Counted from the first letter of the stretch, positions 30,467-40,952 are shown. The stretch is 64,000 nt of DNA from Nocardioides cremeus (GCF_030518195.1 NZ_JAULSC010000012.1:1-64000), one strand, 5' to 3'. The notes: generated by a model from the sequence alone, not told the origin. Numbers and translations are program-made.

Positions 30467-31524
30467 CACTTCTCCTCGAGCAGCTCAGGGGCGATGACGG
30501 GCAGGACCTCGCGCTCGAAGATCACCTCGGGGTCACGCAGGTGGCAGCGCTTGAGGTGCCTGACGCCGCTGTTGCCCTGCTCGAAGGCGGGCATCGTGGT
30601 GGCGCACAGGTCGCCCTCGACCTTGTCGGAGTGCACGCAGCGGGGGTGGAAGGCGCACCCGGTGGGCGGGTTCAGCAGGCTCGGCGGGTTGCCGGGGATC
30701 GGGATCAGCTTGGAGTCGGTGTCACCCGTGACGTCGGGCACCGAGGAGAGCAGGCCCCAGGTGTAGGGCATCTGCGGCCGGGTCAGGATCTCCTTGCCCG
30801 GGCCGTACTCCACGCCGCGACCGGCGTACATGACCAGCACGTCATCGGCCATCTCGGCGATCACGCCGAGGTCGTGGGTGATGATGATGACCGCGGAGTT
30901 GAACTCGCTCTGCAGGTCCTGCAGCAGGTCGAGGATCTGGGCCTGGACCGTGACGTCGAGCGCGGTCGTCGGCTCGTCGGCGATCAGCAGCGACGGGTCG
31001 TTGATCAGGCCCATCGCGATCATCGCGCGCTGGCGCATGCCGCCGGAGAACTGGTGCGGGAAGTCGTCGACGCGGCGGTCGGGCTGCGGGATGCCGACGC
31101 GGTCGAGCATCTCCACGGCCTTGCGGCGGGCCTCGCGCTTGGTGGCCTTGGGGTGGTGGACCTGGTAGGCCTCGGCCAGCTGGCCACCGATCTTGTAGAA
31201 GGGGTGCAGCGCGGCCAGGGCGTCCTGGAAGATCATCGCGATCTGGCGCCCGCGCAGCTTGCGCAGCCCGGCCTCGTTGAGCCCGACGACCTCCTGGCCG
31301 TCGACCCGGATGGAGCCGGTGATGCGGGCGGTGCGGGCGTCGTGCAGGCCCAGCACGGCCATCGACGAGACCGACTTGCCCGAGCCCGACTCCCCCACGA
31401 TGCCGAGGGTCTTGCCCTTCTCGACGGAGTAGCTCAGGTCCTGCACGGCCGTGACCAGGCCGTCCTCGGTCGGGAAGCGGACCGTGAGGTCCTCCACCAC
31501 GAGGAACGGTTCGGTGCTGCTCAC
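30466..31524 (-). CDS. oligopeptide/dipeptide ABC transporter ATP-binding protein (OppD/DppD type)
   Basis: The 352-residue ATPase has Walker [16 protein letters not shown], signature [14 protein letters not shown], Walker [13 protein letters not shown], and the C-terminal oligopeptide domain with the cysteine-rich [12 protein letters not shown] that is typical of Opp/Dpp ATPases. The GTG start at 31524 overlaps the permease stop (GTGA). It pairs with the ATPase encoded just downstream. Confidence 0.93.
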   Translation of the reverse strand: MSSTEPFLVVEDLTVRFPTEDGLVTAVQDLSYSVEKGKTLGIVGESGSGKSVSSMAVLGLHDARTARITGSIRVDGQEVVGLNEAGLRKLRGRQIAMIFQDALAALHPFYKIGGQLAEAYQVHHPKATKREARRKAVEMLDRVGIPQPDRRVDDFPHQFSGGMRQRAMIAMGLINDPSLLIADEPTTALDVTVQAQILDLLQDLQSEFNSAVIIITHDLGVIAEMADDVLVMYAGRGVEYGPGKEILTRPQMPYTWGLLSSVPDVTGDTDSKLIPIPGNPPSLLNPPTGCAFHPRCVHSDKVEGDLCATTMPAFEQGNSGVRHLKRCHLRDPEVIFEREVLPVIAPELLEEK

Positions 31525-32528
31525 GACAGCCTCACTCTCGGGTCGAGGATGGAGTAGACGAGGTCGACGATCAGGTTGGCCATGATCAGCACGACGGCGC
31601 TGAACAGCGCGGTGGCCGAGACGATCGGCAGGTCGCGCTGCATCACTGCGCGCAGGCTCCACAGGCCGATGCCCTCGATGTCGAAGATGCGCTCGGTGAA
31701 GATGGTGCCGGCCAGCAGGGTGCCGAAGTCGATGCCGAAGATCGTCACGATCGGCACCAGCGCGGCGCGCAGGCCGTGCCGGTAGACCACGGTGCGGGTG
31801 GGCAGGCCCTTGGCCTTGGCGGTGCGGATGTAGTCCTCGCTCAGCGCCTCGACCATCGCGCCACGGGCGTAGCGGGTGTACTGCGTGCACCCGAAGATGC
31901 CCAGGCAGATCCAGGCGAGCGCCAGCCCGCCGAACCAGGCGGTGGGTGACTCGGTCAGTGGCACGTAGCCGGTGTCGCCGATGAGTGGCACCTCCCACTT
32001 CAGCGAGAAGAAGAGCCAGGTCAGCAGGGCGAAGAGGTAGTAGGGCACCGAGCTGAGGAACAGGAAGCTGGAGACCAGGGCCTTGTCCTGCACGGTGCCG
32101 CGTCTTCGCGCGGCGGCCACCCCTAGTGGCACTCCGAGCAGCAGGTAGAGGGTCGCGCCGCCGATGGCCACGGAGAAGGTCGCCGGCAGGCGGTCCTTCA
32201 TGTCCTCCCAGACGGGCTTGCCGTTCTTGTAGGAGAGCCCGAAGCAGGGCGCGTCGCAGCGGGTGGTCTGGGCGGCGACGGTGATGTCGCGCCCGACGAA
32301 GACACCCTTGACGTAGTCGCCGTACTCGGCGTACCAGGCGTTGTTGTAGCCCAGCTCCTCGGTGAAGCGGTCGAGGCGCTCGGCGTTGCAGCGGTTGGAG
32401 GTCTTGGTGTCGCACATGACCCGGGCGGGCTCGTTGGGCCCGTACCAGAAGAGCAGGAAGATCGACATCGACACCAGGAACAGCACCAGCACACCGGCCA
32501 GGAGCCGTTTGACGACGTAGGCGAACAT
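31521..32528 (-). CDS. oligopeptide/dipeptide ABC transporter permease (OppB/DppB type)
   Basis: A 335-residue inner-membrane permease: first helix at about residues 9-30, a long extracytoplasmic loop of some 100 residues with four cysteines, then five more helices. The cytoplasmic coupling loop is present (EDYIRTAKAKGLPTRTVVYRHGLR), containing the EAA-type G motif. The extracytoplasmic loop is characteristic of the B-type subunit. It lies 148 bases downstream of the binding-protein gene, with a strong hairpin in the gap. Confidence 0.93.
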   Translation of the reverse strand: MFAYVVKRLLAGVLVLFLVSMSIFLLFWYGPNEPARVMCDTKTSNRCNAERLDRFTEELGYNNAWYAEYGDYVKGVFVGRDITVAAQTTRCDAPCFGLSYKNGKPVWEDMKDRLPATFSVAIGGATLYLLLGVPLGVAAARRRGTVQDKALVSSFLFLSSVPYYLFALLTWLFFSLKWEVPLIGDTGYVPLTESPTAWFGGLALAWICLGIFGCTQYTRYARGAMVEALSEDYIRTAKAKGLPTRTVVYRHGLRAALVPIVTIFGIDFGTLLAGTIFTERIFDIEGIGLWSLRAVMQRDLPIVSATALFSAVVLIMANLIVDLVYSILDPRVRLS

Positions 32529-32567
32529 CGAGGATCTCTCTTCCGTGGGGAGGTCGTGCGGGGCGAC

Positions 32568-32594
32568 GGGGACCCCCGGGTCTCGGGGGTCCCC
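32568..32594 (-). terminator. strong intra-operon hairpin between binding-protein and permease genes
   Basis: An 11-bp perfect GC-rich stem (32568-32578 with 32584-32594, GGGGACCCCCG and its complement) closes a 5-base loop. There is no U-tract after it on the minus strand. It could partly stop transcription or protect the 3' end of the binding-protein mRNA, giving more binding protein than permease, as is common for ABC importers. This is an inference from position. Confidence 0.6.
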
Positions 32595-32676
32595 GCCACT
32601 GTCGTGCTATTGGTCGTGCACTAGCTGGTGGTGCGGTGAACCGAAGGGCTCACGTGGTGCTGATCGACGGGGTCGA

Positions 32677-34440
32677 TCACTGCATCACGAAGAGATCCTT
32701 GTAGTTCGGGGCACCGATCGAGCCGTCACCGGTCGGGTTGCCGATCTTGGAGCCGAACGCGTAGAGGTCGTTGCGGAACGCGGTCGGGATGATCGGGAAG
32801 AACTCGGTGGACATGTCCTCGTCGAGCTGGCCCCATGCCTCGGCCTGCTCCTCGAGCTCCATGTTCGGGATCTCGTCCATGCGGTCGTCCATGGCGGACT
32901 CGGAGAAGAAACCGGTGTTGTAGGTCGCGCCCGTGCGGGTCAGCGGCGGGACCATGGTCAGGCCCGAGGGCCAGTCCGAGCACCAGTTGACGCCACGCAG
33001 GTTCAGGCTCTTGTTGAGCTTGTCGTCCGGGTTGGTCCAGGTGGAGTACGGGGACTCCTGGACGCCGGTCGCCTTGACCGTGAAGCCGGCCTGCTCGAAG
33101 CCCTCGGTGATGACCTTCTGCGTCGCGACGGCCAGCGGGTCGGCCTCGTAGAAGATCATCGAGATCTCGGCGGGCGTGTCGGACTCCGCGAGGAGCTCCT
33201 TGGCCTTCTCCGGGTCGAAGGTGAACTGCTCACCGTCGACGAAGTAGTCGCTCTTGCCGGACATGCCCGGGGGCATGATCGAGTTGGCGGGCACGCGGGT
33301 CACGCCCGGCACCTCACCGCCGGCCTGCCACGCGTCCTCGTAGGGGTAGGCGTAGGCCACGGCCTTGCGCCAGTTCAGGTCCGTCGACTCGTAGTCGGGG
33401 TACAGGAAGCTGGTGCACTGCGAGGACTGCTGCACCAGGCGGTCGCCGAGGACCTCGGAGCCGTCGGTGTAGCTGCTCGAGCCGAGCTGCGTGGACAGCG
33501 CGGTCTGCGACTCGGTGTTGTCGCTGAGCATGATCTGGTCGGTCTGGTCGCCGTCGGCGTTGAACTTGAAGACCCACTTGTCGGCGTACTGGTGGCGCGC
33601 CGGGTCGGACTCGGGGTTCCACTGGTCGTTCTTGACCAGCACCAGCTCGTCGCCGGGGCGGAACGAGTCGACCTTGTAGGGGCCGTTCGACTTGATGTTC
33701 TGGCCGTAGGCCGGGGGCTGGCTCTCCTTGCCGAGCGGAGCCGGGCCCATCGCCATGAAGGCGCCCCAGTAGTCCATGTCGGGGAAGGTCTTGGCCATCT
33801 TGATGGTGACGGTCGAGGCGTCGTTGTCGAACTCGACGCCCTCCCAGTCGGTGTTCTTGTCGGTGTAGGGGCCCTCGTACTCGCCCGCACCCAGGAAGTA
33901 CTGCTGCGAGTACTCGGTGCCCGGGCCCGACGGGAACTGCTCGGAGTCCATCGACCGGTTGATGCCCCAGGCGACCTCCTCCGCGGTGATCGGGGAGCCG
34001 TCCTCCCAGGTGGCGTCGTCGCGGATCTCGAAGGTCCACTCGGTGAAGTCCTCGTTGGGCTGACCGAGGTCGACGGCCAGGTCGGGGACCAGGATCATCT
34101 CACCGGTGGTCGACTCGGGGTCGCGCTTGTACTGCGTCAGCGAGCGGCTGGTGAGCGCCTGCTGGATCGAGTTGCCGGTGACCGACCAGCCGTTGGTGGG
34201 GTCGAGGTCGTCCGGGCCGGGGTCGCCGGGCAGGAAGACGGTGATGGTGCCACCAGCGGTGGCGCCCTCGATGTCCTCGGCCGGGCCCTGGGCCTCGGGG
34301 TCCTTGTCGATGGTCTCGGAGGCGTTGTCGAACTCACGCTCGCCCGCGTTGGTCTCGCCGCCATCGCCCGAGCCACCACACGCGGCAAGGGTCAACAGCG
34401 CAGCGCCGGCGACAACCGCCAGCGGCTTGGTCCGTCTCAT
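32677..34440 (-). CDS. peptide ABC transporter substrate-binding lipoprotein (SBP family 5)
   Basis: The 587-residue protein starts at the ATG at 34440 (AAAGG eight bases before it). It has a lipoprotein signal peptide with lipobox LAACGG (Cys at about 22) and a Glu/Gly-rich linker. The mature domain shows the family 5 pattern: LVPDLAVDLGQP..FTEWTFEIRDDATWEDGSPITAEEVAWGINR in outline, with W..GxP and FDPEKAKELL motifs. It binds oligopeptides or related solutes at the cell surface and delivers them to the two permeases. The ligand is not predictable. Confidence 0.93.
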   Translation of the reverse strand: MRRTKPLAVVAGAALLTLAACGGSGDGGETNAGEREFDNASETIDKDPEAQGPAEDIEGATAGGTITVFLPGDPGPDDLDPTNGWSVTGNSIQQALTSRSLTQYKRDPESTTGEMILVPDLAVDLGQPNEDFTEWTFEIRDDATWEDGSPITAEEVAWGINRSMDSEQFPSGPGTEYSQQYFLGAGEYEGPYTDKNTDWEGVEFDNDASTVTIKMAKTFPDMDYWGAFMAMGPAPLGKESQPPAYGQNIKSNGPYKVDSFRPGDELVLVKNDQWNPESDPARHQYADKWVFKFNADGDQTDQIMLSDNTESQTALSTQLGSSSYTDGSEVLGDRLVQQSSQCTSFLYPDYESTDLNWRKAVAYAYPYEDAWQAGGEVPGVTRVPANSIMPPGMSGKSDYFVDGEQFTFDPEKAKELLAESDTPAEISMIFYEADPLAVATQKVITEGFEQAGFTVKATGVQESPYSTWTNPDDKLNKSLNLRGVNWCSDWPSGLTMVPPLTRTGATYNTGFFSESAMDDRMDEIPNMELEEQAEAWGQLDEDMSTEFFPIIPTAFRNDLYAFGSKIGNPTGDGSIGAPNYKDLFVMQ

Positions 34441-34502
34441 TGTCCAGCCTTTCTTGTTACTTGGTCGTGGCGCGAGGAGGATTCGCGCCACGTCGAGCCC
34501 CG

Positions 34503-35528
34503 TCAGCGACGGGTCTTCGGGTCGAGCGCGTCACGAACCGCGTCGCCCAAGAGGTTGAGTGCCAGCACGAGCGCCACGATGCCGAGCAGCGGCTGCCACA
34601 GGTAGAGGGAGTAGTCGTTGAAGAAGCTGGTCGCCTGCGTCAGGGTCTGGCCCCACGAGGGACGCGAGGTGATGCCGATGCCGAGGAAGGCCAGGCCCGC
34701 CTCGGCGGAGACGAAGGCCGGCAGCATCAGCGAGGTGCTGACCACGATCGGCGCGGCGAGGTTGGGCATCAGCTCGCGCAGCAGCACCCGGTGGGTGGGC
34801 ATGCCCAGCACCCGGGCGGCCTGGATGAACTCGCGCTCGCGCAGCGAGAGCACCTCGCCGCGGATCAGGCGGGCCAGGCCCATCCAGCCGAAGAAGGCCA
34901 GCACCAGCACCAGCTGGGTGACCTGGATCGTCACGTAGTTGGGGTTGTCGCGGAAGCGCTCGCTGACGATGGGGGCGATGGTCAGCGCGGCCAGCAGGAA
35001 CGGCAGGGTCAGGAAGAAGTCGGTGATGAAGGAGATCACCTTGTCGACGACGCCGCCGAGGAAGCCGGCCAGCAGGCCCAGGGTGATGCCGACGATGGTG
35101 GCCACGACGGTCGCCAGGGTGGCGATCTGCAGCGAGTTGCGAGCGCCCTCGAGCCAGTAGGCGAGGTTGTCGGTCGCGGTGCGCGGCGCGATGCCGAAGG
35201 GGTGCTCCATCGTGAAGGCGCCGTAGGGCGGGCCGTACTCGGGCCGCGGGATGCCGTCGAGGTCGAGGAACTGGCTGGGCAGCACCGTGTCGGTGTCGAC
35301 GCCGAAGAGGCGCTGCAGCACTCCGGAGAAGATCGCGATGAGCACGAAGAAGACCACGGTGGCCAGGCAGACGACCGCGATCTTGTCGCGCATCAGGCGA
35401 CCCATCGCGATCCGCATCGGCGACTTGCCGGTGATCGACTTGGCCTTCTTGGTGCTCGGGTCCTTGCCCTGGGGCTCGTCGCTCATCCGACCCAGCGTCT
35501 CGGGTCCGGCGGTCTGTGCCGACGACAT
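34503..35528 (-). CDS. oligopeptide/dipeptide ABC transporter permease (OppC/DppC type)
   Basis: A 341-residue permease with a cytoplasmic N-terminal extension of some 45 residues, first helix at about 55-77, a long loop containing a GIAPRTATDN segment, then five helices. It has the coupling loop REFIQAARVLGMPTHRVLLRELMPN. I choose the ATG at 35528, preceded by a GGGGTG; an ATG 14 codons further in and a longer frame to 35606 are alternatives. It is the first gene of the operon, ahead of the binding protein, so the gene order is C-A-B-D-F. Confidence 0.9.
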   Translation of the reverse strand: MSSAQTAGPETLGRMSDEPQGKDPSTKKAKSITGKSPMRIAMGRLMRDKIAVVCLATVVFFVLIAIFSGVLQRLFGVDTDTVLPSQFLDLDGIPRPEYGPPYGAFTMEHPFGIAPRTATDNLAYWLEGARNSLQIATLATVVATIVGITLGLLAGFLGGVVDKVISFITDFFLTLPFLLAALTIAPIVSERFRDNPNYVTIQVTQLVLVLAFFGWMGLARLIRGEVLSLREREFIQAARVLGMPTHRVLLRELMPNLAAPIVVSTSLMLPAFVSAEAGLAFLGIGITSRPSWGQTLTQATSFFNDYSLYLWQPLLGIVALVLALNLLGDAVRDALDPKTRR

Positions 35529-35642
35529 GCTCACCCCATCTGGTTGGTTCGCCGGGGGTCTCCCGGCGCGCGCTCCCTGCGCGCCGAGGGGGACTCTATG
35601 TGACACGTGACGCGTCGTCGGTCACTCGGGAGTAACGATCTG

Positions 35643-35659
35643 GTCTCAGGCGCCGAGAC
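35643..35659 (-). terminator. short hairpin downstream of aspS
   Basis: GTCTC at 35643-35647 pairs with GAGAC at 35655-35659 across a 7-base loop. It follows the larger hairpin at 35661-35699 and may act with it as a double terminator ahead of the opp operon. Weak on its own. Confidence 0.4.
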
Positions 35660-35660
35660 G

Positions 35661-35699
35661 CCACGACCCCCCTGCGCCACGGGCGCAGAGGGGTCGTGG
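35661..35699 (-). terminator. terminator-like hairpin behind aspS
   Basis: An 18-bp stem with one mismatch (35661-35678 with 35682-35699) and a 3-base loop starts about 20 bases past the aspS stop. It probably ends the MBL-hisS-aspS transcript before the opp promoter region. No U-run follows, as usual for high-GC actinobacteria. Confidence 0.7.
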
Positions 35700-35719
35700 A
35701 GAAGCGGGCTCAGCGGGGC

Positions 35720-37564
35720 TCAGGCGCCCTGCTGCTGCGGCTCGCCGGCCTTGTCGCCGGCCTTGTCGCCAGCCTTGTCAGGAGCCTCGTCAGCGGCCTC
35801 GTCGTCGGCCTCCGGCTCGGCGTCGACGCCGGCCTCGGCGCGCTGCTCGGGCGTGATCGGGGCCGGCGCGGCGGTGAGCGGGTCGAAGCCGCCGCCGGAC
35901 TTGGGGAAGGCGATGACGTCGCGGATCGAGTCGGCGCCCGCCAGGATCGCGACGATGCGGTCCATGCCCACCGCGATGCCGCCGTGCGGGGGCGCGCCGT
36001 ACTTGAAGGCGTCGAGCAGGAACCCGAACTTCTCGGCCGCCTCGTCCTCGCCGATGCCCATCACCGAGAAGACGCGCTTCTGCACGTCCTCGCGGTGGAT
36101 ACGGATCGACCCGCCGCCCAGCTCGCTGCCGTTGCAGACGATGTCGTAGGCGTAGGCCAGCGCCGCGCCCGGGTCGGACTCGAGGGAGTCCATGAACGCG
36201 GGCTGCGGGCTGGTGAAAGCGTGGTGGACCGCGGTCCACGCGCCGGCGCCCACGGCGACGTCGCCGCTGGCGACCGCCTCGCTGGCCGGCTCGAAGAGCG
36301 GCGCGTCGACGACCCAGGTGAAGGCGAAGGCCGACTCGTCGATCAGCTCGCAGCGACGACCGATCTCGAGGCGCGCCGCGCCGAGGAGCGCCCGGCTGGA
36401 CTTGGTGGCACCGGCCGCGAAGAAGACGCAGTCGCCCGGCTCGGCGCCCACGTGGGCGGCCAGGCCGTCCTTCTCGGCGTCGCTCAGGTTCTTGGCGACG
36501 GGGCCCCCCAGGGTCCCGTCCTCACCGACCAGCACGTAGGCCAGGCCGCGCGCGCCGCGCTGCTTGGCCCACTCCTGCCAGGCGTCGAGCTGCTTGCGCG
36601 GCTGCGACGCGCCGCCCGGCATGACCACCGCGCCGACGTACTCGGCCTGGAAGACCCGGAACGGGGTCTCGGCGAAGTACTCGGTGCACTCGACCAGCTC
36701 CTGACCCATGCGCAGGTCGGGCTTGTCGGAGCCGAAGCGCGCCATCGCGTCGGCGTAGGTCATCCGCGGGATCGGGCGCGGGATCTCGACGTCGATCAGC
36801 GCCCACATCGCCGAGAGGACGTCCTCCATCAGCGCGATGACGTCCTCCTGCTCGACGAAGGACATCTCGATGTCGAGCTGGGTGAACTCGGGCTGGCGGT
36901 CGGCGCGGAAGTCCTCGTCGCGGTAGCAGCGCGCGATCTGGTAGTAGCGCTCCATGCCGCCGACCATCAGCAGCTGCTTGAACAGCTGCGGGCTCTGCGG
37001 CAGCGCGTACCAGCTGCCCGGGTGCAGGCGGGCCGGCACCAGGAAGTCGCGCGCGCCCTCGGGGGTGCTGCGGGTCAGGGTCGGGGTCTCGACCTCGACG
37101 AAGGCATGGCGGTCGAGCACGTCGCGCGCGGCCTTGTTGACCTTGCTGCGCAGGCGCAGCGCGTGCGCGGGGCCCGCGCGGCGCAGGTCGAGGTAGCGGT
37201 GCTTGAGCCGCACCTCCTCCCCCACCTCGACGTGCTCGTCGATCGGGAACGGCAGCGGCGCGGCGGCGCTCAGCACCTCGAGGTCGGTGGTGACGACCTC
37301 GATCTCGCCGGTGGGCAGGTTGGGGTTGGCGTTGCCCTCGGGGCGCAGCCCGACCTCGCCGGTCACCTTGATGCAGTACTCGTTGCGCAGCTGGTGGGCC
37401 ACGGCCTCGTCGCGCACGACCACCTGCACGACGCCGCTGGCCTCGCGCAGGTCGAGGAAGGCGACCCCGCCGTGATCGCGCCGCCGCGCCACCCACCCGG
37501 CGAGGGTGACGGTCTGGCCGACGTGCTCGGCGCGGAGGGCGCCGGCGTCATGGGTGCGGATCAC
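35720..37564 (-). CDS. aspS: aspartyl-tRNA synthetase
   Basis: A full bacterial-type AspRS of 614 residues. It has the N-terminal anticodon-binding OB fold ([19 protein letters not shown]), the class II core with motif 2 [18 protein letters not shown], the bacterial GAD insertion domain, and motif 3 [12 protein letters not shown]. The C-terminus has an acidic, repetitive tail with three GDKAG units, which is not part of the enzyme fold. The GTG start overlaps the hisS stop (GTGA), so hisS and aspS are coupled. Confidence 0.97.
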   Translation of the reverse strand: MIRTHDAGALRAEHVGQTVTLAGWVARRRDHGGVAFLDLREASGVVQVVVRDEAVAHQLRNEYCIKVTGEVGLRPEGNANPNLPTGEIEVVTTDLEVLSAAAPLPFPIDEHVEVGEEVRLKHRYLDLRRAGPAHALRLRSKVNKAARDVLDRHAFVEVETPTLTRSTPEGARDFLVPARLHPGSWYALPQSPQLFKQLLMVGGMERYYQIARCYRDEDFRADRQPEFTQLDIEMSFVEQEDVIALMEDVLSAMWALIDVEIPRPIPRMTYADAMARFGSDKPDLRMGQELVECTEYFAETPFRVFQAEYVGAVVMPGGASQPRKQLDAWQEWAKQRGARGLAYVLVGEDGTLGGPVAKNLSDAEKDGLAAHVGAEPGDCVFFAAGATKSSRALLGAARLEIGRRCELIDESAFAFTWVVDAPLFEPASEAVASGDVAVGAGAWTAVHHAFTSPQPAFMDSLESDPGAALAYAYDIVCNGSELGGGSIRIHREDVQKRVFSVMGIGEDEAAEKFGFLLDAFKYGAPPHGGIAVGMDRIVAILAGADSIRDVIAFPKSGGGFDPLTAAPAPITPEQRAEAGVDAEPEADDEAADEAPDKAGDKAGDKAGEPQQQGA

Positions 37565-38916
37565 TGCTTCTGCTCCTGATCTGTGCGGGAGACGACCTTC
37601 GGTCGGAGGTCGTCGGAGGGCGGGGCCCAGGTGGCCGGGTCGGCGTCCACCTGCTCCCCCGTGCGGATGTCCTTGACCTGGTGGCCGGACTCGCCGGTGA
37701 ACCAGACGAAGGGGATGCCGCGCCGCTCGGCGTAGCGGATCTGCTTGCCGAACTTCGCGGCGCTGGCCGCCACCTCGCAGGGCACCCCGTGGGCGCGCAG
37801 CGCGGTGGCGATGGCATCGGACTCGGGCCGGCTCGCCTCGTCGGTGACCGCCACGAGCACCGCGCTGGGCACGGCACGGTCGGCCGCCATGCCGGTGCGG
37901 GCCAGCAGCGTCACCACCAGCCGGCTCAGGCCCAACGAGATGCCGACACCGGGGTAGGTGGTGCGACCGTCGGTGGCGAGGGCGTCGTAGCGCCCGCCCG
38001 AGCAGATCGAGCCGAGCGACTCGTAGCCGTCGAGGCGGGTCTCGAAGACCGTGCCGGTGTAGTAGTCGAGCCCGCGGGCGATCGACAGGTCGGCCTCGAT
38101 GCGGACCCGGTCGTCGACCAGGTCGGCACAGCCGGCCACCAGCGCGGCGAGCTCGGTGAGCCCTTCCTCGAGGAGAGGGTGCTCCACGCCCAGGGCGCGC
38201 ACCCGGTCGACGAACGAGTCGTCGCTGCTGCGGATCGTCGCCAGCGCCAGCACCTGCTCGGCCTGGGCCTCGGTGGCGCCGGCCTCGTCGACGAGCAGGG
38301 TCCGGACCTGCTCGACCGGCAGCTTGTCGAGCTTGTCGACCAGGCGCATCACCTCGTCGACGTCGTCGATGCCGAGCCCGGCGTAGAAGCCCTGGATGAG
38401 CTTGCGGTTGTTGACCTGCAGCCGGAGCCCGGGCAGGAGGTCGAGGCGCGACAGCGCGTCGAGCATCACCCGCGCGACCTCCACGTCGTGGTGGAGGGCC
38501 AGGGTGTCGCGACCGACGATGTCGATGTCGGCCTGGGTGAACTCCCGGTACCTGCCCTCCTGGGGCCGCTCACCGCGCCAGACCTTCTGGATCTGGTAGC
38601 GCCGGAAGGGGAACTCCAGCTTGCCCGCGTTCTCGAGGACATAGCGGGCGAAGGGCACCGTCAGGTCGAAGTGCAGGCCGAGGCCGGCGTGGCCCTCGGG
38701 CGACTCCTCAGCCAGCCGGCGCAGCAGGTAGACCTCCTTGGAGGTGTCGCCCTTGCGCAGCAGCTGGTCGAGCGGCTCGACGGCACGGGTCTCGATGCCG
38801 GCGAAGCCGTGCAGCTCGAAGGTGTGCCGCAGGGTGTCGATGACCTGCTGCTCGACGACGCGTTGTGCGGGCAGCAGCTCGGGGAACCCGCTCAGCGGGC
38901 GGATCTTGGCGCTCAT
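37561..38916 (-). CDS. hisS: histidyl-tRNA synthetase
   Basis: The 451-residue class II synthetase carries the family's motif 1/2 ([40 protein letters not shown]) and the histidine motif [10 protein letters not shown], followed by a C-terminal anticodon-binding domain ending in the conserved KDIRTGEQ. The ATG start is six bases after the stop of the MBL hydrolase gene. It is in one transcript with that gene and aspS. Confidence 0.96.
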   Translation of the reverse strand: MSAKIRPLSGFPELLPAQRVVEQQVIDTLRHTFELHGFAGIETRAVEPLDQLLRKGDTSKEVYLLRRLAEESPEGHAGLGLHFDLTVPFARYVLENAGKLEFPFRRYQIQKVWRGERPQEGRYREFTQADIDIVGRDTLALHHDVEVARVMLDALSRLDLLPGLRLQVNNRKLIQGFYAGLGIDDVDEVMRLVDKLDKLPVEQVRTLLVDEAGATEAQAEQVLALATIRSSDDSFVDRVRALGVEHPLLEEGLTELAALVAGCADLVDDRVRIEADLSIARGLDYYTGTVFETRLDGYESLGSICSGGRYDALATDGRTTYPGVGISLGLSRLVVTLLARTGMAADRAVPSAVLVAVTDEASRPESDAIATALRAHGVPCEVAASAAKFGKQIRYAERRGIPFVWFTGESGHQVKDIRTGEQVDADPATWAPPSDDLRPKVVSRTDQEQKQ

Positions 38917-38922
38917 GTGTCC

Positions 38923-39594
38923 TCAGAGGTCCTGCAGGTACGGGTTGGTCGCGCGCTCGCGGCCGATGGAGGTCTGCTCGCCGTGGCCGGGCAGCACCAC
39001 GATGTCGTCGGCCAGCGGCAACACCTTCGAGGCCAGGCTGCGCAGCATCGTGGGGTGGTCGCCGCCGGGCAGGTCGGTGCGCCCGATGGAGCCGGCGAAG
39101 AGCAGGTCGCCCGAGAACATCACCTCGGAGACGTCCTGGGCGTCGTACGGCGTGCGGAAGGTGACCGACCCCTCGGTATGGCCGGGCGCGTGGTCGACGA
39201 CGAAGCGCAGCCCCGCCAGCTCGAGCACCTGGGTGTCGGAGAGCTCGCGCACGTCGTCGGGCTCTGCCCACTCGTAGGAGCCGCCCAGCAGCATCTGGGT
39301 GGTCTCGCGCGACATGCCGGCCATCGGGTCGGTCAGCAGGTGCCGGTCGGCGGGATGGATCCACGCCGTCGCGTCGTAGCTGCCGGCCACCGGGGCCACG
39401 CACCACATGTGGTCGACGTGGCCGTGGGTGACCAGCACCGAGACCGGCTTGAGCCGGTGCTCTCGCACCACCTCGGCGACGCCCTGGGCGGCGTCCTTGC
39501 CGGGATCGACCACCACGCACTCGGAGCCCGGACCGGTGGCGACGACGTAGCAGTTGGTGCCCCAGGGACCTGCGGGGAAGCCGGCGATGAACAC
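38923..39594 (-). CDS. MBL-fold metallo-hydrolase, glyoxalase II-like
   Basis: A 223-residue metallo-beta-lactamase-fold protein with the zinc motif THGHVDH near residue 58, a second-site His in APGHTEGSV, the bridging Asp in FSGDLLF and the last His in LPGHG. The short length and start (FIAGFPAGPWGTNCYVV) match the actinobacterial hydroxyacylglutathione hydrolase-like proteins placed beside hisS. These bacteria lack glutathione, so the substrate is unknown. The GTG start follows a TAGTGT hexamer by six bases. Confidence 0.88.
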   Translation of the reverse strand: MFIAGFPAGPWGTNCYVVATGPGSECVVVDPGKDAAQGVAEVVREHRLKPVSVLVTHGHVDHMWCVAPVAGSYDATAWIHPADRHLLTDPMAGMSRETTQMLLGGSYEWAEPDDVRELSDTQVLELAGLRFVVDHAPGHTEGSVTFRTPYDAQDVSEVMFSGDLLFAGSIGRTDLPGGDHPTMLRSLASKVLPLADDIVVLPGHGEQTSIGRERATNPYLQDL

Positions 39595-39600
39595 GGCGCC

Positions 39601-39606
39601 ACACTA
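39601..39606 (-). promoter_or_regulatory. -10 element TAGTGT of the MBL-hisS-aspS operon
   Basis: TAGTGT with a 6-base spacer to the GTG at 39594 predicts a leaderless transcript. A weak TTCGGC lies 18 bases upstream as a possible -35. Confidence 0.5.
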
Positions 39607-39710
39607 TCGACCGGGGCGCCGGGAGCCGAACCAGGACCGCGCCACTAGCATGTGACCTCACATCTGCACCTGCCTCTCGCACCGGGGCACCGAGGACACA
39701 GGGAATCTTT

Positions 39711-40952
39711 GTGACGAGCCACCAGTGGGGACGCGTCGCCGACGACGGGACCGTCTACGTCCGCACCAACGACGGCGAGCGGGCGGTGGGGTCCTACCCC
39801 GCCGGCACGCCCGAGGAGGCGCTCGACTTCTTCACCGAGCGCTTCGCAGCGCTGGCCTTCGAGGTCGAGCTGCTCGAGAAGCGCGTGAACTCGGGGGTGA
39901 TGTCGCCGGAGGAGGCCGCGGAGTCGGTGCGCACGGTGCGTGCCCAGGTCCACGACGCCAACGCCGTCGGTGACCTGGCCGGTCTCGAGGCCCGTCTCGA
40001 CGCGCTGGCGCCGATCCTGGCGATCCAGCGCGACGCCCGTCGCGCGGAGAAGGAGAAGCGCAGCGCCGAGGCCCGCGAGGCCAAGGAGAAGCTGGTCGCC
40101 CAGGCCGAGAAGCTCGCCGAGGGCGACGACTGGCGCCACGGCGCCAACCGGCTGCGCGACCTGCTGGAGCAGTGGAAGGCCATCCCGCGCATCGACCGCG
40201 CCTCCGACGACGCGCTGTGGCGGCGCTTCTCCACCGCCCGCACCAGCTACACGCGGCGCCGCAAGGCCCACTTCGCCCAGCTCAACGAGCAGCGCGAGGG
40301 CGCCAAGGCCGTCAAGGAGCGCTTGGCCACCGAGGCCGAGGCCCTGGCCGACTCCACCGACTGGGGCCCGACCGCGGGCCGCTACCGCGACCTGATGCGT
40401 GACTGGAAGGCCGCCGGCCCGGCCCCCAAGGACATCGACGACAAGCTGTGGAAGCGCTTCCGCGGCGCCCAGGACCGCTTCTTCGGCGCCCGCGACGCCG
40501 CCAACGCCGCGCTCGACGAGGAGTTCGCCGCCAACGCCGAGGTCAAGGACGCGCTGCTCGTCGAGGCCGAGGCGCTGCTGCCGGCGCTGGAGCAGAGCGG
40601 CGACATCGAGGCCGCCAAGCGCGCCTTCCGCGACATCGCCGACCGCTGGGACGCCGCCGGCAAGGTGCCGCGCTCGCGGATGAAGGAGCTCGAGGCCCGC
40701 ATCCGCAAGGTCGAGCAGACCATCCGCGGTCACGAGGACGAGCAGTGGCGCCGCTCCGACCCCGAGAAGTCCGCCCGCGCCGACGACATGGTCGCCAAGC
40801 TGCAGGCGGCCATCGACGAGGTCGAGGCGAACCTCGAGAAGGCCCGCGCCGCCGGCAACCAGAAGAAGGTCACCGAGCTCGAGGAGAACCTCGCCTCCCG
40901 CCAGGCCTTCCTCGAGATGGCCCGCCGCGCCTCCGCCGAGTACGGCGGCTGA
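39711..40952 (+). CDS. DUF349 helical repeat protein
   Basis: The 413-residue protein opens with a short beta domain (WGRVADDGTVYVRTNDGER), then becomes almost wholly helical and highly charged, with repeated W-containing DUF349 units such as LRDLLEQWKAIPRIDRASDD, YRDLMRDWKAAGPAPKDIDD and FRDIADRWDAAGKVPRSRMK. The C-terminus is coiled coil. The family is widespread in actinobacteria with no assigned function. The GTG start at 39711 gives a leader of about 50 bases after a TAGCAT hexamer at 39646-39651. The gene runs into the tandem hairpin array. Confidence 0.85.
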   Translation: MTSHQWGRVADDGTVYVRTNDGERAVGSYPAGTPEEALDFFTERFAALAFEVELLEKRVNSGVMSPEEAAESVRTVRAQVHDANAVGDLAGLEARLDALAPILAIQRDARRAEKEKRSAEAREAKEKLVAQAEKLAEGDDWRHGANRLRDLLEQWKAIPRIDRASDDALWRRFSTARTSYTRRRKAHFAQLNEQREGAKAVKERLATEAEALADSTDWGPTAGRYRDLMRDWKAAGPAPKDIDDKLWKRFRGAQDRFFGARDAANAALDEEFAANAEVKDALLVEAEALLPALEQSGDIEAAKRAFRDIADRWDAAGKVPRSRMKELEARIRKVEQTIRGHEDEQWRRSDPEKSARADDMVAKLQAAIDEVEANLEKARAAGNQKKVTELEENLASRQAFLEMARRASAEYGG

